From Nageia nagi (lineage: Eukaryota > Pinophyta), in contig JBITNC010000001.1 of NCBI GenBank assembly GCA_050084985.1, positions 139,624,001 to 139,688,000 on the forward strand: a DNA stretch of 64,000 nucleotides. The letters run 5' to 3'. Positions 11,070-23,388 of the stretch are shown one piece after another; positions within the stretch are counted from its first letter, which is position 1, and the number at the start of each line of letters is the position of its first letter. The notes beneath the pieces were generated by a model. It searched no databases. It worked only from the letters and a program-made list of their open reading frames with translations, and had not been told where the DNA came from. The translations under genes and the position numbers were made by a program.

Positions 11070-13770
11070 CATTAGATATAAAAAATTATCAGATGCATAT
11101 TGTTAATTGGATTGTGTTCTTCATTACCTTCAATTGTGAATAATTTATATGAACCCTTTCATAATTTTCAATGATGATGTAAGAAGCTATCAAGTTAGGT
11201 TCAAACTTACCTTTCTTTTTATTTTTCAAAGTTTTAGTGTTAGCAAGATTTTTTTTTAAGACTAGGTTACCAAGTTTAAACTCTTTAGGCTTGATATTTT
11301 TTCTAAATGTTTTTGGATTTTATAATGGTATACATGAAGGTGTTCTAGAGCATTAATCCATTTTTCATCTAGGACCTCTAGTTGGGCTAATCTACCTTTC
11401 CTTGTATCCTCATTAGGAATGAGATCATCTAGTGACACACTAAGAGATGGGATATTTGGGGTTGTAGATGTTGAACACTTGCTTCACAATGAGTTGAGAA
11501 TCACTAAATATTTTGATCATTTACACTTTATAAAGTATTACAACATTCAAACCTAAAATTAGAGCCTCATATTTTTTGATGTTATTAGTTCAATTAAAAC
11601 TTATATAATAAGATATTGGTATAACATCACCATGAGGTTGATGAGAATAATTCTTTTCCATGCACCATGAGTGCATTTAAAATAATCAAATAATGGATTC
11701 CACTCATCATTTTCTATAAAACCAACAAAAAATTACAAGAATTCAAGCTCAATAATGAAGCAACAATGCAAGAGTGTAACAAATATGCTAGGTTCAGGGT
11801 TGTTTTGGCCTTGCCCTTTATCTAGAAATTTTTCTTGCATGTTGGATACTTCATTTCATGGGTGATTTTAAATTAAATTTTCTATATGTTATCCCTTTAT
11901 TGAATTTTTAGTGATAAATACCAAATCATATTCTTGAATCAACATTACCCATCTTATAGCTCTTCTGAATAGGTAGGATTTAGACATGAGATATATAAGA
12001 GTATCATCCTAATATATGACATAGGTTGTATTTTTAAGCATGTAATATCTTAAGTTTTTGGTTGAGAAAACTATATAAATATACATATTCTCAATTGGAG
12101 TATACCTTGTTTCATACTCAAGTAAAATATTACTAATATAGTACATTGCTCTTTCTTTGTTATTATCATCCTTTTGAGCTAATATTTCCCCTAATGCACT
12201 TAATATTGCAGAAACAAAAAGTAACAAAATATTTTATAAATTATAATGGGTTAAAATTAGAGAATTAGTTAGGTACCTTTTGATGTTGTCCAAATCCTTT
12301 TGATACTTTTTTATCCCAAATGAATTTCTCATACTCTAATAAATGAGAAAATAGAAAGCTCATATCTACTAGCTGAGCAATGACTCTTCTGACTACATGC
12401 ACTTTTCCTTGAAGAATTCTCAACTCTTTCAAGTTATTAGGAGGAGGCACATCAATAATGGCTGAAACTTGCTTGGGATCCACCTCTATACCTCTTCTTG
12501 AAATAATGAACCTAATTAATTTACCTAATGAGATTACAAATGTACACTTATGAGTCTTGAATTTGAACTTGTACTCTCTCTCATCCTTTAGAAGATCATT
12601 ATCAAATTTGAAATGTGATCATTTTTTATTATGGATTTGGCTAGGAAGTTATCAATATATACCTCAACATTTTCATATATTATATCATGGATCATACTTA
12701 CCATAGCTCTTTGATAAGTTGCACCTACATTATTAAAACTAAAAGGTGTGACTACCCAAAAAACTATACCCCAAGGAGTAACAAAAGTTATCTTATGTTG
12801 GTCCTCTTTGTTGATCCTAATTTTATTATAGCCAAAAAATCCATCCATGAAAGATAAAATCTCATGTATTGTTGTTAAATCTATAATCATATCAATACTA
12901 GGTAAATGAAAGGTATCTTTAGCACATGCTTTATTGATATCCCTAAACATTGTCATCTTATTTCACTATTATGATTAGTTATAGGTACAATATTAGAAAT
13001 CCATGAAGAATAATTGATAGGAATAATGAAACCAATAGCAAGATACTTTAAATTTTCCTTTTTAATAGAGGGGGCTACCCTAATATGCATCTTTATAGGT
13101 TTTTATTGAACTAGTTTTACATTTCCATTGAAAACTAGGCTATGGGTGACAAAATCAGTATCAAGACTAGGTATATCATAATAACACTAAGAAAATATAT
13201 CAAAAAACTCTTTTAATAGTAGGTGGTACCTTTTCCATTATTCCAAGGTTAACCAAGATCCTATTTTTATGTGTGTCCTCTTGGATACTAATGTTTACTT
13301 CTATTATTTCTTCACTAAGATATGATATTTCATCACTAAGTTGGGGAGGCATAACTAATTACCCTAGTCCTCCATCCAAACTCAACCATAATATATGTGA
13401 GTAATGGAGCAGTGATGCTTGGAACATAGTGTTGTCACCCCATTAAGGGACAAAAATACTAACTATAAAAGATAGACTACTTATACCTAGGACTGAATCA
13501 ATAAAAAATGAACAAAAAATGAGTGAAAGATGTAGTAAAATGAAAATAATGGTGATGTAATAATGTGTAATGTCTTCACCGTATGTGAAGAACTCCTAAC
13601 CAAAATGTACCTAATATCATATGAACCATATTGTGAGCCTTGTTTCACTATATTTGGGGAACAAAATCCATGCCCCTAGCTTCTCAACAATAGCATCATC
13701 ATTTCTAAATATATCCACTTGAACCAAAATTGTAGGAGGTAAGAATAGATCTGCATAGTAAGCCTATAAC
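11070..13770 (-). pseudogene. Tat-like Ty3/gypsy pol remnant B, integrase core deleted
   Basis: Reading on the minus strand from 13770 down: a gag-pol linker, RT (about 13180-12590; MTMFRDINKACAKDTF and SFMDGFFGYNKI), RT end and RNase H (12483-11940; IIDVPPPNNLKELR and ALGEILAQKDDNNKERAMYY), a second RNase H (about 11700-11480; FSDSQLIVKQ), then directly the integrase C-terminal part (SLDDLIPNED, ALEHLHVYHYKIQ) ending near 11070. The RT catalytic motif expected as YVDD reads YIDN, so it is inactive. The integrase zinc finger and core are absent, with the same junction as in T3 (28.5 kb). The upstream end is cut at about 13770, where AT-rich repeat sequence begins. Confidence 0.85.
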
Positions 13771-13779
13771 TCCTCTTGA

Positions 13780-14150
13780 TTTATTTGACACTATTTTTCA
13801 AATACTTATTTATTATTTTGAATTTTTTCAAACATGTTTGAAGAAAATAAGTTTTTTAAATTTCTTGTGATATTAGTGGTAGTTTTTGATGTTCAATTCT
13901 TTAAAATTAAATATTTTTTTAAATATTAAAAATAGATTTGTTTAATTTTTAATATTTATTATTTTATATCTTTATTTAAATTTTTAGAGTTTTTTTTATA
14001 TTTAAGATTTTTTTAAAAATAACTAGAAATGGAATTATTTAAAAATAATGTTTGTTAGTTTCATGAGTCCAAATTATTTATATATGAATTTATTATTTAT
14101 TAATGCACATGTGAGTGTACTTTTAAAAATAGACTTTGCTAATTGCATGA
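13780..14150 (+). repeat. AT-rich repeat R1, copy 1
   Basis: AT-rich sequence with recurring phrases (TTATTTATTATTTTGA, GATATTAGTGGTAG, TTTGATGTTCAATTCTTTAAAATTAA, and TTAAAAATAGACTTTG near 14122). The same order of phrases recurs at 16391-16610, 56650-57050 and 61600-62035. It abruptly replaces pol B at about 13770. It has no coding capacity; it is probably part of a larger mobile unit together with the trihelix gene copies that precede R1 at 56 and 61 kb. Confidence 0.6.
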
Positions 14151-14164
14151 GTAGACTTTATCCA

Positions 14165-14940
14165 TATAGGAATAATCCCTTAAAATTTTTAGTACTTAAC
14201 TCAAGAAATGGGCCAATGGCGACTTGTCAAGGATCATTGAATATCCTCTCATGAAGGAATTTAGTGATGAAATTTAATGTGTAATTGTAGTAAACTAACA
14301 AAAAATATAAAATCACATTAAGATAAACATTCACATAAGTTAACATAGTAATATATATATTGGTTCCTCTTTGTGTAGGAGTACATTTAGATAAATTAGT
14401 GTGAATATGGTATACATTATTACAATAGTAAACACTCCTCCAACTTGCAATCTTCTTGAATCACCTTGAATTAGATTTGAATCTTCACCTATCAATTCTA
14501 TGCTTCAATAATACCATAAAACTATTAAAATCACTCTCAACAATATGCAATGATGCCATAATGAATCATCTTTAGAAAAAAAAAATAGAAGAAGAAAATG
14601 CTTTAGCTCCTTAAATTGTTGACCCTAGTGATTAAGAATTGACCTTTGTTGGTATGTTGAGGATCATTGGTGGCCCTTTTTCCTAATTAATCTTACCAAA
14701 TTTTGTAGATATGTGTAATTTTGAGTATTAAAATCCTTGGTGACAATTTCTAAATTCCACTCATGAAATTAGACTTTGAAAATGATACTTTTTGGATCAC
14801 CCCTCCCTAATTCTAGGAGGCTTTTTATTCCCAAAAAGCTAATTTTAAATTATATGAGTAAATAATTCACCAACCTTGGTATTTTCATATCATTTATATT
14901 CTTTGGGCACCTATCTATTCAATATAATTAGCCAAATCTC
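14165..14940 (-). repeat. LTR-like block R2, copy 1 (3' of pol C)
   Basis: Similar to 18059-19400 and 58200-58790: shared phrases include GATAATCCCTTAAAA-type sequence, CAAGAAATGGGCC, GGTTCCTC..TGTAGGAGTACAT and TGCTTCAATAATACCATA. It directly follows the integrase end of pol C in the direction of transcription, as R2 copy 2 follows pol D. A 3' LTR or 3' UTR plus LTR is therefore the likely identity, though exact TG...CA ends were not fixed. Confidence 0.5.
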
Positions 14941-14954
14941 TTATTATTCCCTTA

Positions 14955-16390
14955 TTATTGTACGAACTTTCTTTTGCAAATTAAGTCTTCAAGAAATGCA
15001 TTTATAATTTGAGGCTGGAAGTCTTCAACTAATGGAAAAAGATAATTACTATAATATTCTTCTCCAATCATCATGTATGGCTCAAATAACTTCAATTTAT
15101 CCACATTCACAACCAAATAGATATTCATGTAAGGAGGTAAATCAAACATAAATATATTCTCACCAAATTTCCCTACAATATGAAATAGTCCATGCCTAAT
15201 TGGTTTCAACATTTTGGGTAGTCTGCAATATTTATTTGCTAAGATATAACCAAGCTTGATCTCCCTCTTAAACCTTGTTTTCAATCCTATGATTGTGATA
15301 TATTAACTTGTACTTGCTTTGACTTACTTTAATTTGCTCTTGAACTTTGAAGTGAACTTGCATTATGTTTTCAATGAAATTTTCAGCATGCTTCCCTTTT
15401 TTCTCAAATAAAACTTATTCATCATCTTGTTTCCCAAAAATACAATCAAAAGGTGATGGAGGTAGATAACCAAAAAATGTCTCAAATGTAGATTTATTTA
15501 GCATATTCTATGTATGTTGGATGTAAACAAGATGCTCATCTTAAGTATGGCATTAGGCAAACTAAAATAAACCCATACATGAGTAAAGAAAATAATTATG
15601 ACTTCATGTCTCATAATCATATTATTGCATGGAATCAACACACACATCTTGCTAAAATGATCCATCACATAAAAAAAAAATGACCCTTCTTATTCAAAGT
15701 CAACCCAACTACAAAATCCATAAAGATACTTTTTAAAGGATAATTAAGAACTAAAAGTGGTTGATACAAACTTAATTTGCTTGATACAAACTTAATTTGC
15801 TATTTCTTAGCTTGCTTGTACAACACATAACACATCCTCATATATATTTTACAACTTACCTAACTCATATTTATTACTCTTCAAATACAATTTTGCATCT
15901 TGTAAAGTTTGAAGAACTTTTCTAAGATGTATCAAATTATCTTCCTAAGTAGAACTATACACAAGTATATCATCCAAGTATATAACAACAAAAGAATTAA
16001 CAAAAGTTTTAAGGACTTAATTCATTACTTTTGTCAACATGGTTGGTACATTACATAAATGAAAAATAAAAGAAGCCACTCAAATAGGGTTTATCTTCTT
16101 TTTAAGGTTATTTTCCCAATATCTTTCTCTTTGATGCTTACTTAGTGATAACCACTCCTCAAGTACATCTAGGTGAAGTATTTTCCCCCTTGTTTGTGAT
16201 CCATGAAATCATTTATCTAAGGCAATGGATAGCGATTCTTAATGGTGATCTTACTCAAAGCCCTATTATCATTGCACATTCTCCATTAACCATCCTTGTT
16301 TGGCACTAGAATAATGAGTGTCTTACATGGAGATGTACTAGGGCTAATTACACCTTGATTAACTAACTCTTAAACCTAATCCTTGATCTC
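14955..16390 (-). pseudogene. Ty3/gypsy pol remnant C (RT and integrase, internally deleted)
   Basis: Reading on the minus strand: RT from about 16370 (WRMCNDNRALSKITIKNRYP) through VVIYLDDILVYSST near 15975, an intact YLDD catalytic motif, to LQTLQDAKLYLKSNKYELG. A deletion then removes the rest of RT and RNase H. Integrase core follows (about 15790-15540; SIFMDFVVGL with the first catalytic Asp, and VMDHFSKM), then FGYLPPSPFDCIFGKQ, and the integrase C-terminus at 15284-14955, open for 109 codons (LPPYMNIYLVVNVDKLKLFEPYM). The PYMxIYxVVNVxxLKLYEP phrase is typical of one plant Ty3/gypsy group distinct from the Tat-like elements here; D and E belong to it. Numerous stops make it inactive. 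Confidence 0.85.
15761..15800. repeat. Perfect 20-bp tandem duplication in pol C
   Basis: The 20 bases TTGATACAAACTTAATTTGC occur twice back to back (15761-15780 and 15781-15800) in the linker before the integrase core of pol C. It is a 20-base, frame-breaking duplication, probably replication slippage after the element died. Confidence 0.9.
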
Positions 16391-16610
16391 TATTATGATT
16401 TCAAATGTTTATTTATTATTTTAATTTTTTTAAACATTTTTAAGGAAAATAAATTTGTAAAATCCATTATGAGATTGGTGGTAGTATTTTGATGTTCGAT
16501 TCTTTATTTTTTTTTCTTTGAAACTTTAAGTAAAAATAATTTTTTTATATTATTTTTAATATTTATTATTTTGTATTTTTCTTGAGCTTCAATACTATAC
16601 ATCTTTTCTT
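16391..16610 (+). repeat. AT-rich repeat R1, copy 2
   Basis: Same phrase order as 13780-14150 (CAAATGTTTATTTATTATTTTAA, GAGATTGGTGGTAG, TTTTGATGTTCGATTCTTTA). It abuts the upstream end of pol C, so C is bracketed by R1 sequence on both sides in the same orientation. Confidence 0.5.
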
Positions 16611-17389
16611 TTCATTCCATTTAAATATCAGCTTCAAATTTACATATTTTATCATTACAATGATCATGTTTTGTGGAAACTCATCATGTTCAATTTAGCA
16701 ATACTAATTTTGTTGATAATATTATTATTAATTGTTTATGACACCAATCTATCATACTTTAGCAAACACTTGATTTTATTATGATATATGTATAATTACT
16801 ACGAGTTATTCACAATGGTACTAATCATATGAAAGCATTACTTTCATTTCTTTATATCAGAAATTCTATCAGGATATTGCATTCAATTTTTTCATATTAT
16901 GATAGATACAACTAGTCGATAATTTTTATTCAATATTTTTAATTCTATTATATACTTACACTAGTTGTGTAAATTTTATTATATTATTGCTCTTATGAAT
17001 TTTAGTTACAATTAAGTTAGCACACTAGATTACTCATAAGGTAAAATCGAGTACAATGTTGCTTTGGTTAAGATGAGGGTTATTATGCGGATCTTGTAAG
17101 CTTACTTCAGTTAAATATAATTATTCATGATTCAATTTATCTAGACTTCTTTCAAGCAAAGTAAAAACTTAGGTTAAAATTGTGAAGTGAATAAAATGAT
17201 ATTAAAGTAAGGATTTTTATTTATACTTTGTAAATTCATTTCAATTATGGTAAAATTGGTTTTGTATCTTTATGTAATTATTTTCAAATAAATTAATTAC
17301 ATGGATGTGTTTAAAGTATAAATTTTTCAAAATTAAATTATTCAAAACAATTAGATAATAAAAATATATTTATCTACATATGTTGAATT
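16611..17389. other. AT-rich interval, nothing recognised
   Basis: No reading frame, repeat or RNA gene could be supported on either strand between the R1 repeat and the trihelix-associated repeat that begins near 17390. Confidence 0.4.
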
Positions 17390-18058
17390 AATTTGTTTTT
17401 AGCAAAAGACTTAATTCAACATTGGTAAAATATAAATACCAAAAAATAATATTTTTTTTTAAATTGTGAGTCAAATGCATTGAAATGCTTAATTCATTAT
17501 TTTGTTTAATTTCAAATATTGTAAAAGGCAAGTTCAAATATTCTCTACAAGCTAAAATATTGCAAAAGAAAATTAGAATGACCTGCAGTAAAATAAGTAT
17601 GCTAAAATGGGTATCTAGTTGTATTTACTTAAATTGTAAAAGAAGGTATATACCTTAATGCAAAATTATAATTTATTATTCCTACTTTTTTATTCACTTG
17701 CACACTTATAATTTTTATGCTTCTAATTTGCTCCAACATTCCTCAAGGGTTTGAAGGCTAAAACCTACCACTAGAAATTTCACTAGCAAAGAAGTCATCT
17801 CTATTGAATAATTCAATAGTTCAATTCCAAAAATAAACATTTCAGTTTTAGAGCAAAACACAAAGCTAGATAATTATTTCACTTCTATATTTCCTATATG
17901 AATTGGGATAAAAACAATGAGGTGGAATTCATGAAAAATACTATTTTTAGATGATGGGCACAATTTGAACATAGATATTGTAGAGATTGATTTGGATGAT
18001 CCTTTTATGGACTCCACTATTATTGATGATAGTTCACTTACTAAATCTCCATCTTTGT
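17390..18058 (+). pseudogene. Trihelix gene fragment, copy 1 (5' part only)
   Basis: 17400-17690 matches 59580-59870 and 17800-18058 matches 59880-60130, so this is a partial copy of the unit carrying the trihelix pseudogene. It holds the leader and the acidic N-terminal segment (readable as VEIDLDDPF and SSLTKSPSL, with stops) but ends at an AG exactly where the better copy continues towards the DNA-binding domain (after TCTCTGCAG at 60126). From 18059 it is joined to LTR-like block R2. It is non-functional. Confidence 0.6.
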
Positions 18059-19400
18059 AGTTTCTAGATTTATTTATTTCTATTAAATTATAAATTATGT
18101 AAATTTGATTTGTAAACTTTGTAAGCTATGTTACTTTGAAGTCCATCAACTATAGATAATCCCTTAAAACTTTTAGCTTATAACTCGTCAAGAAATGGGC
18201 CGATGGTAGCCTATCAAGAATCCTCAAAGATCCTCTAATGAACAAATTGAATTATGAAATTGTTTGCAATAAATAAAAAACATAAAATAGCATAAAAATC
18301 AACACTCACACTAGTTAACATAGTGAAATTTATATTGGTTCCTCCCAATGTAGGAGTACATCTATTTTAACATCTCTTCTTCATTATGGGACAAAAATAG
18401 TATTACAAATCAATGTGATTATGGAATAAATTATTAAAATATTATCTTACAATATTAAATACTCCTCCAACCTATAATATCATTGAATTATCTTGAATCA
18501 GATCTAAATCTTCTATTATCAAATCTATGCTTCAACAATGCCATAGAATTATCAAAACCACTCTCAATAATCTGTAATGATCCTAGATACTCACCTTCAG
18601 AATGAGATAGAAGAATAAAATGGCCATAAATTATAAAAATATTGTCAAAATAAAATGATTGTTAATGATCTAGAATGGATCATTGTTATCCTATTGAGGA
18701 CCTTTGATCACCCTCTTTTTTCCAAGTCATCTCACCAAATTTTATAGATATGTTTAATTTTGAATATGGAAACCCTTTATGATAATTTTGAATCATGAAA
18801 TTAAACTCCAAAAATGAGCCTTTTAATACTATACCTCCCTAATTAAAGAGTATTATCTAAACATATTATGAAATTATAGTGCAAAAATGAATTAATAAAA
18901 AAATATCATAATCTCTCAGACACAAGGAACACACAAGATTTACCCTAGTTCACCCAATGTGGGCTACTCTATGTTTTAAAGAGCTTCTCCTCCTTCTATA
19001 TTATTTCTTATAATGAATAATTCATTGAAAATATCTTATTATAATGAATATATAGGAGAACCCTCAACTTTAAACCACAACATGGTATTAGAAATCTATG
19101 GGCTAAACCATCCATCCTATTACTAAGATAAAATCTTAGAAATTTTGCCAATGCCATGTGTAAATAGACAGATGAATCCCCAAAAAAGTTAATCAACACT
19201 AAATCAGCAATACACCATCAAGGTAGGGGCTCAAATTACAATACTTCCTCTACAAAGGATGAGCTATATCCAATACCAATAAGGAAGCTTTTTGTTCCCT
19301 AAAAATGTTTTTGGAAAGTGATGATGAAATAATTCCCTAACCTTGATATTGTCATACTCTTTGGATTTATTAAGCATCTATCCCTTCAATCCAATAAATA
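18059..19400 (-). repeat. LTR-like block R2, copy 2 (3' of pol D)
   Basis: 18059-18850 matches 58200-58790 and, from about 18150, 14165-14900. It lies immediately downstream of pol D on the minus strand. The further part to 19400, with a CACAAGGAACACACAAG segment near 18921, is not shared with copy 3. Probably the 3' LTR/UTR of element D; exact ends not determined. Confidence 0.5.
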
Positions 19401-19429
19401 AAATATCTTGTTATGTGAACCTTCATTTG

Positions 19430-22400
19430 TAAAATAAAATCTTTAAGCAATGCATTCATACTATGAGGTGCTAAGTCTTCAACTGATGGCAAAACTTAAT
19501 TACTATCATATTATTCTTTAGTCATCATGGATGGATCAAATAGCTTCCAAGTTATCCATATTAACAATTGAATAAATATTCATGCAAGGAGATAAATTCA
19601 ATATAAAGGTATTCTCATAAACTTCTCCCATAATACAAAATGATCCATACTTGATTGGTTTTAACTTTTTAGTTGGTTATTGCAACCTATATTTGCTAAG
19701 ATATAACCAAACATTATGTCCCACTTCAAACTTATGATCAATCATATGCTTATCATGTATTTACTTATACATTCTTTAATATGCTCTTAAACTTTTAAGT
19801 GAACTTGCATAATTTTTATAATAATATTTTTAGCTTGCTTCTCTTCTTTTCAAATAAAACTTATTCATTCTCTTGTTTCCCTAAAATATTATCAAAAGGT
19901 GATGGAGGTAGATTACCAAAACATACCTCAAATGTAGATTTATTTGTGATGTAAATAATATATTGATACTAATATTTAGCATTATTACCATAATAGTATC
20001 TCAAACATTAAAAAATGGTTTTATTTACCACTTCAGTTTGATCATCTATTTAAGGATGAAAATTGATACTCCTTTTCAACCTAGTATTCCTCTTATTTCA
20101 TAAATAAGTCTAAAATTTGCCTAAAAATAGAATTAACACACATATATTTCTAAAATGATCCACCATAATAAATAAATAATCATGACCCTTCTTAGTCATA
20201 ACCAACTCATCTTCGAATTTCATAGAGATACTTTGCCAAGTATGACTAAGAATTAGAAGTGGTTTATACAAACATAATTTTTTTTCTTGTCTTTCTTGTA
20301 TAATAAATAATATATCCTTGTATATATTTTACAACTTGGTCTTTGATTTTGGATGAATACAAATATCTATGCAAATTTACAACATTTTTTTAACTCTAAA
20401 ATGAATAGTAATTTTTGAAATGTGTACCTCTATGATCAACTAAACTCCTTCACTCTCATGAACACAAAATAAATCCTACTTGTAAAGAAGTCCATCAAAA
20501 ATATGATAATTCTTTATACCTTTAGATTTTGGTGTAGAAGAATGTTTTAACTATTGATACACCTCTCCAAAGTTTGAATCCTATATATAAGCCTCCTAAG
20601 GATTCCTACATAAATAGATAAAACTACATCAATGATAGAAATACAAATTTCTCTTGTTGGAGGAAAAATTTCAACTCATTAAGAATCATTGGTAGCCTAT
20701 TTTTTATAGGGAGGACCATTGGTGAACCATTTTTCTATAGTAGGAGGTATGGATAACTAGTCTACAATTTTGTTTATACTTCCCTTCTTTTAGTTTAGTA
20801 CCAAATGAAATTTTTCTAAAAATCCCATTCATCAATAATATCATGTTTGTTGTAACTTCAATTAACTTTATAGATATTGCAATTGCTAATGATTAATATG
20901 GATCATTTTTTTATTTCCCATTATGTAATACTTTCACTTGTTAACAACCTATACTAGAGCATACTACTCTTTATCATAAGTAGGATAATTCAAAACCAAC
21001 ATACTAAATTTTTTGGAATGATGATAAATTATTTTTCTCCATTGCATTGAAATTGCTCCTATAATAAACTCACTAGCATCAATCTTAATCTCAAAAGGCT
21101 TATACAAATTAGAGATTTCTTACATAAGTGCATTAATGATTTTATGTTTTAGAAAATTGAAAGAGTCTTGTTTCTTCTTTTTCCTTATAAAATTTATATA
21201 TTACTTGTTATATCATGCTAGAGAAATCAAATATAAATTTTCTCAAATATTGGATAATCCTAAGAATACACTTCATCTTCATTACATCAGTTGGTCTTGG
21301 CCAATTAACAATGGATATTACTTTTTCAAGATCAATATTGAGTTGTACAACACCAATAATGTGGCCTAAATACACCAAATATTGCTTACCAAAATCATAT
21401 TTACTTCTCTTAAAATAAATTTTGTATCATGTAAATGGGTGAGTGCAAGAAGTTGGGTCCACTTTATAGCTAGAAAGTGGAAGTTTTTTCCTTGATTTTA
21501 AAGTTTAGGTGTGATTGTTCTCAAAATTTGAAGTACTTACACATGGAATCATGAAAGAGATCACTGGGGTGAAAATATAGTGTTCAAAGTCTACTTTTGA
21601 AATATGTAATTTATTCCAATACCTAGATGATAGAAGTTACTTTTTGATAGGGATGAATAAAAATCACTTTTTAAAATATATTGTTCAAGGACCATACCAT
21701 TCATGTATCCTTAATGCATAATTTGATCAAAATCAAGGTATTTTTTAAAATTCTTTTAGGCATAGATACATAAGACATTAAATCTTGTCATGTATATTTT
21801 TCTATAATTTTTTCATGAATGTTATTTTTATTAATATTATATTGATCATATTTAATGTTTTAAAAATGGGTCATGTATGTCATGCATAGTTTGACCTAAA
21901 CTTAAATCTTTTTTAAATTTTTTTCTTATAGATAATTCTCTAAAGCTTATCTCTATTTGATTATTTTTTCATAACTTGCAAAAAAAATCTTTTAAGAAAA
22001 CTAGTATACCCTTATATTTCAAGTATATGGAGCACTTTTACTAAAAAATAATTGAAAAATGCAAAATCTTATCTAATTATAAAAAATAATTAATATTTAA
22101 AATCTATGCTCTTTAATCTATAATGGGTTTTAATTTCATGAAAAACTAAGGTTGAATTCAATATTCTACGTTACATAGTTATAGGTCCAAGGCTAAGGGT
22201 TGGATTACCAAGCCTTTTTGAAGCCTAAAACTAAGGTTGAATGGGAGATTCAAATATCTAGATCCTAATTTAAAATAGGGATCCTAATATTTATTAGGAT
22301 CAAAAACCTAAATCAAGATTCTAATTTTTCTAACATTGAGTTTTAACTTTACCTACTTCTCCTTCAAATGGACTCAACTTATTGCTCTCAATCAAAGTTT

Positions 22401-22800
22401 AAAATACTTTTCTAAGATTTATTGAATGATATTTTCAAGTAGAACTATACAAATGTATATCATACAAGTAAACAATAAGAAAAGAATCAATAAAATGAAT
22501 AAGGACTCCATTCATTACCCTCATAAATGTAGTTGTTGGATTACATAAACCAAAATGAAAAACAAGATACTCAAATAGGACTTATCCTATTTTGAAGACT
22601 ATTTTCCAAATATCTTCCTCTTTGATCCTTGATTGGTGATAACCACTTCTTAATTCTAGCTTAGTGAAGTATTTTACCCTTTGTAATTGACCTATGAGAT
22701 AATCTATCTAAGGTAATGAATAGCAATTCTTAATGATGATCTTATTCAAAGCCCTATAATTAATGCACATTATCCATGAACCTTCCTTCTGTAGTAATAG
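19430..22800 (-). pseudogene. Ty3/gypsy pol remnant D, interrupted by a TIR element
   Basis: On the minus strand, RT begins near 22800 (SWIMCINYRALNKIIIKN; YFTKLELRSGYHQSRIKEEDIW; FGLCNPTTTFMRVMN; FLIVYLYDIHLYSST, with the YxDD site reading YLYD). It is interrupted at 22393 by a 958-bp element and resumes at 21435 with KRSKYDFGKQYLVYLGHII and the WPRPTDVMKM-type segment. RNase H follows at about 21060-20760 (NYPTYDKE, DHQPLQYLQS, RWMGFL), then a linker, and integrase C-terminal sequence at 20000-19430 similar to pol C. Many stops and frameshifts. It is the same lineage as C and E. Confidence 0.85.
21436..22393 (+). mobile_element. 958-bp non-autonomous TIR element inside RT of pol D
   Basis: The left end reads TGGGTGAGTGCAAGAAGTTG and the reverse complement of the right end reads GATTGAGAGCAATAAGTTG, continuing with GGTCCA against AGTCCA, so the terminal inverted repeats are about 26 bases and imperfect. 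The flanks are TAAA (21432-21435) and CAAA (22393-22396), consistent with a 3-4 bp target duplication (AAA or TAAA). The uninterrupted target is seen in pol C near 15905 (CTTGTAAAGTTTGAAGAAC). No transposase is present; inside, a phrase around CCATGCAT...ATAATTTGA occurs twice. A 3-bp duplication would fit PIF/Harbinger or CACTA, but the termini match neither clearly, so the superfamily is left open. Confidence 0.75.
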
Positions 22801-23307
22801 AAAAATGGAAGAATGATAAATCTTAGAAGATTCAAATAAATATAATATTGTAACAATGGAGAAACAACAATTTATAATATAATATGAGGAATTGAAAGAT
22901 ATATTTAATTAATGAGCAAAAATAAAATACATAAAATGAAGTTCAGTTAATAAGATTCATACACTTTAGAATGGAGAGAGTTGTAAAATCAGAATTAAAT
23001 ATACAATACAATTCAAAAAATAAAATTAGCTAATGTTACAATGCATTCTAATCCCTAGTAACTAAAACTTACAATAAACTACACTTATCAAGTATATCAA
23101 GGTAAGATGAGTAACTAAACAAAATACTCAAAATAGCATATACATAAAGTTGGTTTCACTAAAACTAGAAATGGGTAGGTTAGCTAGTGAGTTTGGGAGA
23201 AACAAGATCCTCTTTTATCTAAAATGAGATCCCATTTAGCTTTAGATTCCCATTTTGTTTAAAATAGGATCCCATTTTAAATAACTAATATCAAATCAAT
23301 AATATCA
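22801..23307. other. Unassigned AT-rich interval
   Basis: No coding similarity. It lies between the RT start of pol D and the telomere-like tract. A phrase about GGATCCCATTT is repeated three times with variation at 23215-23280 (two of them TTTAAAATAGGATCCC-like). Confidence 0.4.
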
Positions 23308-23388
23308 AACCCTAAACCCTACACCTTGAACCCTATTCCGTAAACCTTATACCCTAAACCTTAAAACTTTTACCCTAAACCCTTAATA
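23308..23388 (+). repeat. Interstitial telomere-like repeat tract 1
   Basis: About 80 bases of degenerate AAACCCT units (AAACCCTAAACCCT, then ACCTTGAACCC, TAAACCTTATACCC, TAAACCTTAAAAC, TTTTACCCTAAACCC). AAACCCT/TTTAGGG is the usual land-plant telomere unit. The degeneracy and surrounding sequence mark an internal relic rather than a chromosome end. Confidence 0.75.

Noticed and set aside
21136-21418. Two overlapping plus-strand open frames
   Set aside because: They are antisense to RNase H and RT of pol D, whose motifs (YLVYLGHII) read on the minus strand.
21436-22393. First read as a solo LTR
   Set aside because: The two ends are inverted repeats of each other and the flanking duplication is 3-4 bp, which fits a TIR element rather than an LTR.
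23308-23388. Chromosome end
   Set aside because: The tract is short, degenerate and followed by 40 kb of ordinary repeats.
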